Made by a program: the position numbers and the translations under genes. From NCBI RefSeq assembly GCF_009663395.1, contig NZ_QKNW01000001.1, positions 2,356,001 through 2,420,000 on the forward strand: a DNA stretch of 64,000 nucleotides, given 5' to 3'. Positions 52,269 through 60,658 of the stretch are shown here, piece by piece. The notes beneath the pieces were generated by a model, which saw nothing but the letters and a program-made list of their open reading frames with translations, had not been told where the DNA came from and made no database searches. Each line of letters begins with the position of its first letter. The first letter of the stretch is position 1. The stretch is from Halosegnis longus. GTDB lineage: Archaea; Halobacteriota; Halobacteria; Halobacteriales; Haloarculaceae.

Positions 52269-53067
52269 CACACTCCCCCCGTTACAGATTGGATGGTTCT
52301 TCGATCCGGAGCCATCGCTGCTGCCGATCTGGCTAATTGCGCTGGGACTGGAGGCGATGTTCCTTGGCGGAACGTACCAGGCATTCGAGAACTTCTCTGG
52401 CTTACAGAGTATCTCGCAGGTCGAAAAGGCAGTCGCTGTCGGTGGGCTCGCCTTCGGATATCTGTTCTTGACACTGTCCGTTCTGCGAACGTCGTATGCA
52501 GGCTATGCTGGCTTTCTGTATCTCGTGTTCCGGGGTGTCGAGGGCGTTGCTGCGACTCATCTGTACGTGAAAATATACAATTTCCTACAGGGGAAGGGGT
52601 TGAGCGGGGATTATGCACTGAAGGCAAAGCACATGCTGGGCGTCTTCTTCGTGTTCGCCCTTGGAAGCTATCTGGCTCTGAAAGCAATCGTTGACGCGCC
52701 ACAGATCGCGGGGTATCAGTACAATCTGACGATGGTTTACACGGGGGTCGTTGCAACCGTTTCGGTGCTGGCCGTGCGATGGCGCTATCGAGATGTCGCG
52801 AAGGACCTGAATCCAGGGATTGTCGGCGGGCTAGCCCTGTGTATCGCTGGGTCGCAGATCTTCGGATTCTCGCTCAGGGGAGACGTTCTGTTGACGGTGG
52901 CTGGGAGCGTCATCTACTCGCTCGGCTTCTGGATTAGTGCGTACTTTCTCTGGGCAAACATCATCGCGGGCAGTACACACTCGGGAAATACGTGTCCACA
53001 GTGTCAGCAGACACCACCGGGCGGCACAACACCGCAGTACTGCCCTCATTGTGGACACGAGCTTTAG
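52249..53067 (+). CDS. polytopic membrane protein with C-terminal zinc ribbon
   Basis: A 272-residue protein. Seven or eight hydrophobic helices (from about 25 to 245) end in YFLWANIIAG, followed by a short ribbon TCPQCQQTPPGGTTPQYCPHCG. Its linker is minimal, with no TxVY motif. Start ATG 52249 rather than a TTG two codons before. It shares the operon with a kinase-FHA (53149). Similar in plan to 41728. Family not recognised; a membrane receptor or partner for the kinases is possible. Confidence 0.8.
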   Translation: MIPSVTSTLPPLQIGWFFDPEPSLLPIWLIALGLEAMFLGGTYQAFENFSGLQSISQVEKAVAVGGLAFGYLFLTLSVLRTSYAGYAGFLYLVFRGVEGVAATHLYVKIYNFLQGKGLSGDYALKAKHMLGVFFVFALGSYLALKAIVDAPQIAGYQYNLTMVYTGVVATVSVLAVRWRYRDVAKDLNPGIVGGLALCIAGSQIFGFSLRGDVLLTVAGSVIYSLGFWISAYFLWANIIAGSTHSGNTCPQCQQTPPGGTTPQYCPHCGHEL

Positions 53068-53148
53068 CACACTGGGAGAGAGTCACGACAGACCAAGGGC
53101 TGTCGCAACCGGGATTCTCATAGTGGTGGGCTGATTTGCCACAGACAC

Positions 53149-54381
53149 ATGACGGCAGGGAACCCACCAGTCTCACGGCTTGCTGACCGGTACGTCGTGG
53201 AAGAGCAGGTTGGAAGTGGTGGCTTCGCGACAGTCTGGCGCGCTCGCGACACCGCTGGTGGCCCTGATATCGCGGTGAAGTTCCCGAAGTCCGAGTCAGA
53301 GACCAACAACAGTAGCGACGAGGTAGCAGCCCGCTTTCGACAGGAGTACGACTCCTACTCCCAGTTCGAGGGAGCGCCGCTGCCCTCGTCGATTGCGCGC
53401 TTCGTCGTCGGAAGTCGGTCAGCCCCGGCCTACATCGGTATGGAGTTTCTCGACGGAACGGAGTTGGGCAGCGTTTTGACGAGTGGCACAGCCCGTCCGA
53501 GCCGGTCCACGATGCAGACGTATGGACTCCCCATCGTCCGTGCGCTCGCGTATCTCCATGCAAACGGGATGTGCCATCTGGACTGTAAGCCCGATAACGT
53601 GATGGTGCGGACGGCGACGGACTCACCGGCGCTGATCGATTTCAACACCGTCACAACGACCCAAGAAGCCGGAAGCACGCTGTTTTACGAAGATGGGTAC
53701 AAGCCACCTGAGCAGACCCCGAGCGAGCGACGGGAGGAACCAGTCGGGCCGTGGTCGGACGTGTACGCTGTCGGAAAGCTTCTCTGCTACTTGCTCTCTG
53801 GACAAACGTTAGACACCTCTGATACCCCACGGACGGGGATGGACCCCACGGCGTACGGGGCTGACTGCTCACCAGCAGTAGCGAGTATTCTCGAACGGGC
53901 GACCAAGGCGGACCACACCGCCAGACAACAGCACGGTGGTGAGCTGATGACGCAACTGCTCGATGCACTGGGCGAATCGACGCAGACGAGTCTGCTCCGC
54001 GATGTCGATTCAGGGAAGCAGTGTCTGGTTCGTCCGGGCGATACAGTTGGTCGCGTCACCGACAACGATACACTGCCGACGATTACCGTCGAAGACACCG
54101 AACGCCACATTTCGCCCGTTCATTTCGCGTGCACCGTTGACGGCGGCTGGCAGCTCGAAGACCGGAGTCTGAATGGGACATACGTGAATCTGAGCGATGA
54201 GTGGGTGTTTCTCCTCAGCGACAGGGGGTATGAACAGCTCTCGAAGGCCGGCCACGAGCGCGTCGCTGATGGCCGGCCGTACTCGGCGGCGCGGCTGTCC
54301 GGGCGCACAATTATCTCACCTGTCGACCCGTCGTACCCGCTCACGCTTGAGTTATCTCCCGACACGACTCCGTCGTCGTAG
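53149..54381 (+). CDS. serine/threonine protein kinase with C-terminal FHA domain (second copy)
   Basis: A 410-residue protein. Kinase domain at 12-285: VGSGGFATVW (21-30), Lys44 (AVKFP), catalytic HLDCKPDNVM (143-152) with Asp145 (HRD to HLD), and DFN with Asp164. The FHA domain (~295-400) contains ISPVHF and WQLEDRSLNGTYVN, with LNGT for the usual STNGT. It has the same order as 46490-47719 but is too divergent for a recent duplication. Downstream of the membrane/ribbon gene by 81 nt. Kinase and FHA together should let it dock on phosphorylated TxVY clients. Confidence 0.93.
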   Translation: MTAGNPPVSRLADRYVVEEQVGSGGFATVWRARDTAGGPDIAVKFPKSESETNNSSDEVAARFRQEYDSYSQFEGAPLPSSIARFVVGSRSAPAYIGMEFLDGTELGSVLTSGTARPSRSTMQTYGLPIVRALAYLHANGMCHLDCKPDNVMVRTATDSPALIDFNTVTTTQEAGSTLFYEDGYKPPEQTPSERREEPVGPWSDVYAVGKLLCYLLSGQTLDTSDTPRTGMDPTAYGADCSPAVASILERATKADHTARQQHGGELMTQLLDALGESTQTSLLRDVDSGKQCLVRPGDTVGRVTDNDTLPTITVEDTERHISPVHFACTVDGGWQLEDRSLNGTYVNLSDEWVFLLSDRGYEQLSKAGHERVADGRPYSAARLSGRTIISPVDPSYPLTLELSPDTTPSS

Positions 54382-54497
54382 CCGTCACGCGTGGGCGACC
54401 AGCGCCTCCGGGGAGGAAACGGTCAGATGGAGCGTCACTAGTTAGCAAGGTACTGATTAACAAAGCATTCAATAGATTGTACTTCGCGTTCACGAAT

Positions 54498-54953
54498 ATG
54501 AGCAATTCCCGGTCTGTCTACCGCACCTCGACCTCGCAGGACAGAAACGTCGAGAGCGTTCGTTCGATTATCGAGTCGCGCGACCAGTACGGGACCAAAG
54601 AAACTGTACTCAGGGCCCTGAGGAGTATCAACGAACAGGGTATCCAGCAGGCTGGCGAGCAGTCGCTGCCGTATTACGGGACACTAGCGCTTGCCGCCAT
54701 CATCGCTGCGATTGTCGCCAGTGTAATCCTCCCGTCCGTGCTTGGTAGTCTGGTCGGGTCGGTAGCTAACTTGGCCTTTGCCGGGCTCACTATTGCGACA
54801 CCAGCGATCATCTACTGGGACTGTAAGGCGGCCGATCGGTATCTCAACGCGAATTGGGTCGGTGGGAAGTTCATCGCCGTTGTTTCGCTGTTTCTGACAG
54901 CGCTCGTGCTCCCGTTTTATCTGTATTATCGAATCAAGAAGATGCCAAACTAA
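54498..54953 (+). CDS. membrane protein with two to three helices, unknown family
   Basis: A 151-residue protein starting MSNSRSVYRTSTSQ. A cytosolic N-terminus of ~55 residues is followed by hydrophobic helices at about 60-79, 83-100 and 122-143, ending in a basic tail. The TTG codon seven residues earlier is a poorer start. No zinc ribbon or motif beyond SVYRT at residues 6-10. Located between the second kinase and the 55019 gene in the plus-strand operon. Confidence 0.68.
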   Translation: MSNSRSVYRTSTSQDRNVESVRSIIESRDQYGTKETVLRALRSINEQGIQQAGEQSLPYYGTLALAAIIAAIVASVILPSVLGSLVGSVANLAFAGLTIATPAIIYWDCKAADRYLNANWVGGKFIAVVSLFLTALVLPFYLYYRIKKMPN

Positions 54954-55018
54954 GACAGCCGGCAGCCACGAAGCGCACGGCCCCAGCATTTTTGTTCCGG
55001 TGCTTGCCAACTACCAGC

Positions 55019-55855
55019 ATGGCCGTGGCGAATCCCGACTACTACTGGATTCGAATCAAGGACATCTACAAGCTCGTCTTTGGCTCGCTCGCGCTCCTGT
55101 TCGTTACCGGTATCATCGGTGGGGCCGTCCAGGGATTTGCCGCACTCTTGTTTCTCGCTGCTGTGGGTATCGGTCCGTTCGCATTCGTCTACTACACGTA
55201 CAAGGACAAGCAAGCGCTCGCTGCGCGTCACGACGATGTTAACGAGCGCCACTGGCTGACGATTGCAATCTTTATGTGGCTTACTGGTGGTTTGTACGCT
55301 CTCTGGTACACATTCGTTCGAGCGAGTAACTACGACCTCGTCAACCCTGGACAGACGCAAACGGGGACGCAGAAACTCCTCACCGCTGGACAATCAGTGA
55401 TGAAGCAGTTTGGCGACGACAGTAGTGCGGCTAGCAGTTCGAGCCAGTCGCAGTCGAGCGGGAGCACCACTGCGACATCCTCCGCATCTTCCTCGTCCTC
55501 GTCGAGTCGCTCCGCATCCTCCAGTTCGGCTTCAACTCGCTCAACGAGCAGTAGCAGCTCGCAGCACTCCGCTTCGTCCTCCTCTCGTGATGGTGCCAAC
55601 GGGTCAGGCTCGCCGTCGACCAGTACGAGCGGACAGGGGTCGAACACGAACCTGTACACAGATGACACCGACGATGGGACGGGGAACACTGAAGTGTACA
55701 ACCCGGCGACCGACGGAAGTTCGGGCTCGGCGACCGCATCGTCAGGGTCAGCCAGCGAAAGTTCCGACACGCGATTTTGTAGCTACTGCGGCATAGATTT
55801 ACGCCCACATGGCAATCCGAGCTTCTGTCCGGAGTGTGGAACCGAAACCGAGTGA
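55019..55855 (+). CDS. membrane protein with Ser-rich linker, TxVY motifs and zinc ribbon
   Basis: A 278-residue protein. The hydrophobic N-terminal part (15-100) has about three helices (LALLFVTGIIGGAV, AVGIGPFAFVYYTY, WLTGGLYALWYTF). A very Ser-rich linker (~135-205) follows. Motifs NTNLYTDD (209-216) and NTEVYNPA (223-230) precede the ribbon FCSYCGIDL ... FCPECGTET. Start ATG 55019 is preceded by a T-rich stretch. Last gene of the plus-strand operon; the end lies 12 nt from the convergent propeller gene. Tag layout is as in 32865-33410 but membrane-tethered. Confidence 0.83.
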   Translation: MAVANPDYYWIRIKDIYKLVFGSLALLFVTGIIGGAVQGFAALLFLAAVGIGPFAFVYYTYKDKQALAARHDDVNERHWLTIAIFMWLTGGLYALWYTFVRASNYDLVNPGQTQTGTQKLLTAGQSVMKQFGDDSSAASSSSQSQSSGSTTATSSASSSSSSSRSASSSSASTRSTSSSSSQHSASSSSRDGANGSGSPSTSTSGQGSNTNLYTDDTDDGTGNTEVYNPATDGSSGSATASSGSASESSDTRFCSYCGIDLRPHGNPSFCPECGTETE

Positions 55856-55867
55856 ACTTCGTCCGCG

Positions 55868-56953
55868 TTAGCCGTCGAAGACCTTCGTCACCTGGTCTTC
55901 GTAGGCGGTAACGCTGGTATCGCCGGCCACGAATAGCTGGTCTCCGACGGGGGCGATAGCATCGATTGGATGTGTGAGTTGAACTCGAGCCGTCTCGGCT
56001 CCCGTCTCGATATTGAGCGCCGTAATCTGTCGACCAGTAGTGAGATAGAACGTGTCGCCGGCGCTGGCTCTGGGATCGTCGTACTCCGGGGTGTCGTTGA
56101 TGCCGGTCAGCGATTGTTCCCACTCGACAGAGCCGTCGGCCAACCGTTGACACGTAACATCACCGTTGCTCGCGACGAGTGCGACGTTACCTACCAAGTG
56201 GCACTGGCTCAGTGCGCTAATGGTATTATCAACCAGAATCCCACCGTCATCTTTCCGCAGCAATGTCACGAAGTACGAATGGCCGAGCGTCCCGCCGGGA
56301 TTCCCCTTTACCAGTACCCCCTCTGGACGAGCGCCACGGAGCGCGTCATAATGCGCTTCTGCGTCGTCACGGATGATCTCCCACCGCTGTCGTCCACTGT
56401 CCAAAACAACTGCGTGGATACGCTCGTGGACCCGTGTGTATGCGTGGTCGTCACCGACGACGAACTCATGTGCCGGCCGCCCGCCGGCTTGCCAGAGGAG
56501 GCTACCGTCAGTGGTGTCGTACGCAGCCAACCCATCCGTCGTATTTACGATTAGCGTCGTTTCCGTGACCGCGAGACTATCGGGCCGGTCGGCGGTTGGT
56601 GCGATATCAATCGGGAATGTGTCGACTTCGGCACCGGACTGTGCATCAATCGCGACGACGCCGGTGTCGGTTCCGAGATAGACACGGCCCTCGGCGTACT
56701 CGACGCCGTGGGTCGGTGCCGCTTGCGTGTAGTTCCAGCGCTGGGACCCGGAGTCGGTGTCGAGGACGGACAGGCCATCAGAGCGGCCGACCAAGAGACC
56801 GTATGGCGTTGTTCGCAGCGCTTCACCGAGGACAGTTGCGTCCCGCAGTCCAACGCTCCACTGTTCGGTTAGCTGTGAGACGCTGCTCTCGCTGTCGATT
56901 GTCGCGGTCCGGGCCGGTCCCCCTCGGTATCCACGCCAGTACTCGCCACTCAT
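55868..56953 (-). CDS. PQQ-type beta-propeller ending in TKVFDG
   Basis: A 361-residue intracellular propeller without a ribbon. Blades include LSVLDTDSGSQRWNYTQ and VVAIDAQSGAEVD. The last seven residues are VTKVFDG (355-361), the shared Thr motif placed at the extreme C-terminus. ATG 56951-56953 (MSGEYWRGYRGG) was chosen because the upstream extension into the divergent promoter is not conserved in character. Same strand as the core operon but separated from it by the plus-strand operon. Confidence 0.87.
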   Translation of the reverse strand: MSGEYWRGYRGGPARTATIDSESSVSQLTEQWSVGLRDATVLGEALRTTPYGLLVGRSDGLSVLDTDSGSQRWNYTQAAPTHGVEYAEGRVYLGTDTGVVAIDAQSGAEVDTFPIDIAPTADRPDSLAVTETTLIVNTTDGLAAYDTTDGSLLWQAGGRPAHEFVVGDDHAYTRVHERIHAVVLDSGRQRWEIIRDDAEAHYDALRGARPEGVLVKGNPGGTLGHSYFVTLLRKDDGGILVDNTISALSQCHLVGNVALVASNGDVTCQRLADGSVEWEQSLTGINDTPEYDDPRASAGDTFYLTTGRQITALNIETGAETARVQLTHPIDAIAPVGDQLFVAGDTSVTAYEDQVTKVFDG

Positions 56954-57166
56954 GTGGGATGCTGTTACATGCGACGACAAAAGTGTAGGTGCCAGCATCC
57001 GGCCGGACGCCGAACTATCGTCTCAGTAGCTCGTCTCGATGAGTACTGGCTAGTGGTGCACTGCGCCGAAAGACTCCCTGGGGGCTGGTAGCATCCGCCA
57101 GAAATTTTACGACACTGCGACGAACCAGTGAATACCGTATGAGAATGCACCGAGGGTGGTCTCGCG

Positions 57167-58738
57167 ATGGGTGAGACGGTGTGGGAGGTTACGATTGGGG
57201 AGAACGTCACCTCCTCCCGTTATTTTCGCGACTTCGATGTTGTGGGAGTTCCCAGCGATAGTACGTACACGATTCTCACCGCTGGCGACGGGACAGAGCT
57301 GCTGAGAGTCGATACCGATACGGTCGCACACAGGTCAAAACCGCTTCCCGACGAGAATCTATTGTTACTTTCGACCGGCGGTGAAACGATCGCCGTCGAC
57401 ACGCAACAGTGGGAGGTCCAGTGGCGAAGCGACGGTGGGACGCCAGAGGCGATTGGTGAAGATCGGATTGTACTCGCTGATGAGGCAACCATCACAGGTG
57501 TTAACAAAGCAAGCGGTCGGCGCGAGTGGCGAGAGACACTGAGTGAGGATAGAATCGATGTGCTGTGTATCTCACAGGGAACAGTCGTACTGAGTCCCGG
57601 CGACTGGGATGATAACACGCTCATTGGAATCGACGCCGGGTCAGGCCGTCAGCGTTGGAGACACGTCGAGGACTACTGGAAGAGTTTCGAGGCCTACGAA
57701 GACGGGGTTCTCGTTGAGTGCAAGGAGTGGCCGGACGGGGATTCGTACTACTCGCTCACGAAAATCAACCCGGTGAATGGTCAAGAGCAGTGGCATGTCG
57801 ACGAGTATCTCAGTCTCATCAGCGGCGAGCTCATCGGTGACTTGTTCGTCAGTAATGGCGACCGGCTTTCGGCGGTCAATACCCGCACAGGGCGGATTGT
57901 GTGGGCAAACGAGTATCCGTCGATTAACAACCAGTTCTGGCTCTCAGAGCACGAAGAGCTGTTTGTCAGCGTGCAAGAGCCAGATTATGATGAACACCGC
58001 ATCAAACAGATTGACCCCGAAACGGGGGACACAGAGTGGGACCTGGTCGTTGATGATCAGATTCGCGGGATCGAGCGGCTCAACAATCAGGGGTTGGACA
58101 ACTGGATCGCCGGCTCGTGGACGTATGAGCAAGAGGACGACTCTTCGTTCGTGTACCGGTTATCAAGCACGTACAGTATGTGGCAGACGAACCTGCCCGA
58201 GGAGGTCAATCAGTTCGACGCGACTGGCTCGCCGGTCATTGGCGTTGGTCGCAACAATACACTGTATGCGTTTGATGAGGACGACGGAACGCTGGAATGG
58301 ACGTTCAGCGACGAGCGGCTAAATCTCATTAGTGCCGGTGACGAGAGTCTCGTCGTGTTAGCTGCCGGTGAACGGTACCTCATCAGCCGTGAAGACGGCC
58401 GGATTGAGGAGGTGTTTACCGATGGGTCTGTGGCGAGCGCCGAACAGGGAGCGATTTGGACACACGACCAGACCGTTGAGGCATATTCCCTCGGAACAGG
58501 GTCTCCTCTTGGCGATACGTCCGGGGGTACAACTGCAGACAGCGGTGATACGCAAGTCTACGCCGGTGGCGACACCGGTCCCGACGAGACGAATGTGTAC
58601 GCCGACGACAGCGGAGAATCGACCCAAGCCTCGACGACAGTCGATGACACGACGATTTCGTTTTGCCCGTCGTGTGGCTCGAATCTCGACGGCTTCGACT
58701 CCGTCGCCTTTTGTCCCAGCTGCGGGACAGAGTTGTAG
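57167..58738 (+). CDS. PQQ-type beta-propeller with two TxVY motifs and zinc ribbon
   Basis: A 523-residue protein, the longest propeller here. Blades: LIGIDAGSGRQRWRH, LSAVNTRTGRIVWANE, LYAFDEDDGTLEWTF. The linker carries DTQVYAGG (461-468) and ETNVYADD (474-481), then the ribbon FCPSCGSNL ... FCPSCGTEL. No signal peptide. The ATG at 57167 is the clearest start. Both Thr462 and Thr475 are in acidic, accessible sequence. Divergent from 55868-56953 with ~210 bp between. Confidence 0.88.
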   Translation: MGETVWEVTIGENVTSSRYFRDFDVVGVPSDSTYTILTAGDGTELLRVDTDTVAHRSKPLPDENLLLLSTGGETIAVDTQQWEVQWRSDGGTPEAIGEDRIVLADEATITGVNKASGRREWRETLSEDRIDVLCISQGTVVLSPGDWDDNTLIGIDAGSGRQRWRHVEDYWKSFEAYEDGVLVECKEWPDGDSYYSLTKINPVNGQEQWHVDEYLSLISGELIGDLFVSNGDRLSAVNTRTGRIVWANEYPSINNQFWLSEHEELFVSVQEPDYDEHRIKQIDPETGDTEWDLVVDDQIRGIERLNNQGLDNWIAGSWTYEQEDDSSFVYRLSSTYSMWQTNLPEEVNQFDATGSPVIGVGRNNTLYAFDEDDGTLEWTFSDERLNLISAGDESLVVLAAGERYLISREDGRIEEVFTDGSVASAEQGAIWTHDQTVEAYSLGTGSPLGDTSGGTTADSGDTQVYAGGDTGPDETNVYADDSGESTQASTTVDDTTISFCPSCGSNLDGFDSVAFCPSCGTEL

Positions 58739-58788
58739 GCGACACCGTGTCGACGGGCGGGGGACTCGCGCCGCTGGCTCGACTGCGA

Positions 58789-59415
58789 CTACTCGAGGTC
58801 GTAGCCGCAGCCGGGGCAGAAATCAGGTGATGCGACCTGCTGGAGGTCCTGTCCACACATCGGGCAGTAATCCTGGGTGGGACTGAACACGCGCGTCGAT
58901 GTACCGCTGGATTGTGGCGCTGGGGTCCCCGTCGGCCGCTGGACAGCGTACACGTGGTGGTCGCCGCTGGAGATGTAGACGGTGTTGCCAGCGACGGTCG
59001 GTGCTGACCGAACGCGGCCCTTGGTTTCGAAGACCCACTCTTCGCTCCCGTCGCTCGCGTCGAGGGCGTACATGTGACCGTCAGTGCTCCCGAAGAACAC
59101 CGTTCCGTCATCGATGACGGGAGTACAGGTGATACGACGGTCAGCGCTGAACGTCCACCGCACGCTCCCGTCACTGCGAGCCAGCGCGTACAGCGTCTCA
59201 TCGTCGCTGCCGACGTACACCGTATCCACAGTGACCGCCGGCGAATGGCGAATCATATCGTTCGTTTCGAACTCCCACTCGACGTTACCCGTGTCCCTGT
59301 CGAGCGCGTAAACGAAGTTGTCATCGCCCGCAACGAAAATCATCCCACGGTCCGCTGTCGGCGGCGCTCGAATCCGTGCCCCGGTTTTCTGTTGCCAATC
59401 GAGCGAGAGACTCAC
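58789..59415 (-). CDS. short PQQ-type propeller with TxVF motif and zinc ribbon
   Basis: A 208-residue protein with only four PQQ-like blades (VYALDRDTGNVEWEF, LYALARSDGSVRWTF, MYALDASDGSEEWVF), half the usual number, so it must dimerise or bind a partner to close a propeller. The motif STRVFSPT (173-180) and the ribbon DYCPMCGQDL ... FCPGCG follow. It begins at a GTG (59413-59415), since no ATG upstream extends the propeller. It may be a truncated or minimal member. It diverges from the FHA gene at 59497. Confidence 0.83.
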   Translation of the reverse strand: MSLSLDWQQKTGARIRAPPTADRGMIFVAGDDNFVYALDRDTGNVEWEFETNDMIRHSPAVTVDTVYVGSDDETLYALARSDGSVRWTFSADRRITCTPVIDDGTVFFGSTDGHMYALDASDGSEEWVFETKGRVRSAPTVAGNTVYISSGDHHVYAVQRPTGTPAPQSSGTSTRVFSPTQDYCPMCGQDLQQVASPDFCPGCGYDLE

Positions 59416-59463
59416 ACACAGCCCTGATACATCACCGCTGAAATAGCTTCCCCAAAAGCACCA

Positions 59464-59474
59464 ATATTTATTTT
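59464..59474 (+). promoter_or_regulatory. TATA box of the FHA gene at 59497
   Basis: ATATTTATTTT lies 23-33 nt before the ATG at 59497, in the 81-bp divergent region. It supports this start and a leaderless transcript. Confidence 0.55.
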
Positions 59475-59496
59475 GTTGTCACTGACACACACAGCC

Positions 59497-60555
59497 ATGG
59501 CACAGGACCAACTGGCATACAGCGACATTCCGCCGGTGTACGTCAGCACGCCGAATTACGACGATATGGGGGCGATCCTTGATCGGCTCGGTATCTCCTA
59601 CACCGATCTGGATATGGTTGACTTGTCGATGGCAAACGGGGGAGTGGTCATGCTGAACTGCTCGTTCTCGTGGCGAGATGAAGTCGATCTCGATGCCCTC
59701 GAGCAGTTCGTGGCCGACGGGGGAACGCTGATGGCCTCAGACCTGACGTCGGATGCAATCGAGTATTTCACCAGTGCGACCTTCGGCTCCGGTGGGTGGG
59801 GAAACAGCGTGCCTGCTGAAGTAGTCGATACTGAGCTCGTCGATCTACTCGGCCAGGAGACGCTCGAACTCGACTTCGACACGGCAATCAACGAGCCGAA
59901 CTCGCTACCACCCGGTTCGACGCCGCTCCTTCGAGCATCGAACCGGGACTCCGTCATTGCGTACAAGTTCTCGTATCAGCGCGGAACCGTGGTCTACACT
60001 GTCTTCCACAACCACTCACAGCCGACGGACGTCGAGGACGCACTGCTCCAAGCGCTGCTCATGGTGCCGATTGCGGAATCAGCAGACACGACAGTCGAGG
60101 AGACGTACACGACAATCGTCGGCGAACCGTCCGGTGGAGGCGACACCCAACTGCTGGATGAATCCGGAAACACGACCGAGGTGTATCGGCAGAGCGGTGG
60201 GGGGTCAGAGACGGGGATCCGAACAGAGACAAACACGACGACGGTTACCCTGCGGGCGGTCTCGGGTGGAAGCGGCGAGCTGAGCTGGACGATTGAGCCG
60301 GGGGACTCAGTCACGCTCGGTCGCGGCGAATTGGGCGATATCGTCAACGACCAACACCAGTCGTACGTCTCGGGTCGCCACCTCGAGATTACACACCCGG
60401 ACTCACACGGTCCGCTGAAGATTCGGGACACCGACAGCACGAATGGCACCCAGCTCGCGGGGCAAGACATCTCTGATGGGCGAACGCGTACACTCGAGAT
60501 GGGGATGGAGCTAGCGCTCGCCGGAGACCGTGTCACGCTGGAGGTAGAGGTGTAG
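59497..60555 (+). CDS. FHA domain protein with N-terminal GATase-like domain and Thr motifs
   Basis: A 352-residue protein. Residues ~10-195 resemble a ThuA/glutamine-amidotransferase-like alpha/beta fold (VVMLNCSFSWR, FVADGGTLMASDL). A linker carries DTQLLDES (216-223) and TTEVYRQS (226-233). A canonical FHA domain follows (262-352): LGRGELG (274-280), YVSGRHLEI (290-298, Ser292 and His295) and DSTNGTQLAG (313-322). It is the best conserved FHA in the window and another protein combining the motif with an FHA on one chain, as in GarA. Catalytic residues of the N-terminal domain were not identified. Confidence 0.88.
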   Translation: MAQDQLAYSDIPPVYVSTPNYDDMGAILDRLGISYTDLDMVDLSMANGGVVMLNCSFSWRDEVDLDALEQFVADGGTLMASDLTSDAIEYFTSATFGSGGWGNSVPAEVVDTELVDLLGQETLELDFDTAINEPNSLPPGSTPLLRASNRDSVIAYKFSYQRGTVVYTVFHNHSQPTDVEDALLQALLMVPIAESADTTVEETYTTIVGEPSGGGDTQLLDESGNTTEVYRQSGGGSETGIRTETNTTTVTLRAVSGGSGELSWTIEPGDSVTLGRGELGDIVNDQHQSYVSGRHLEITHPDSHGPLKIRDTDSTNGTQLAGQDISDGRTRTLEMGMELALAGDRVTLEVEV

Positions 60556-60658
60556 TGGCTGGTGCATCCGGCACCGCCCGTCGTCGTGTCAACCGCGGAG
60601 TCGCCACCGGCTGACTGGACCGAAGGACAAGCAGCGTTTCACACCGCCGTCCAAGGCC

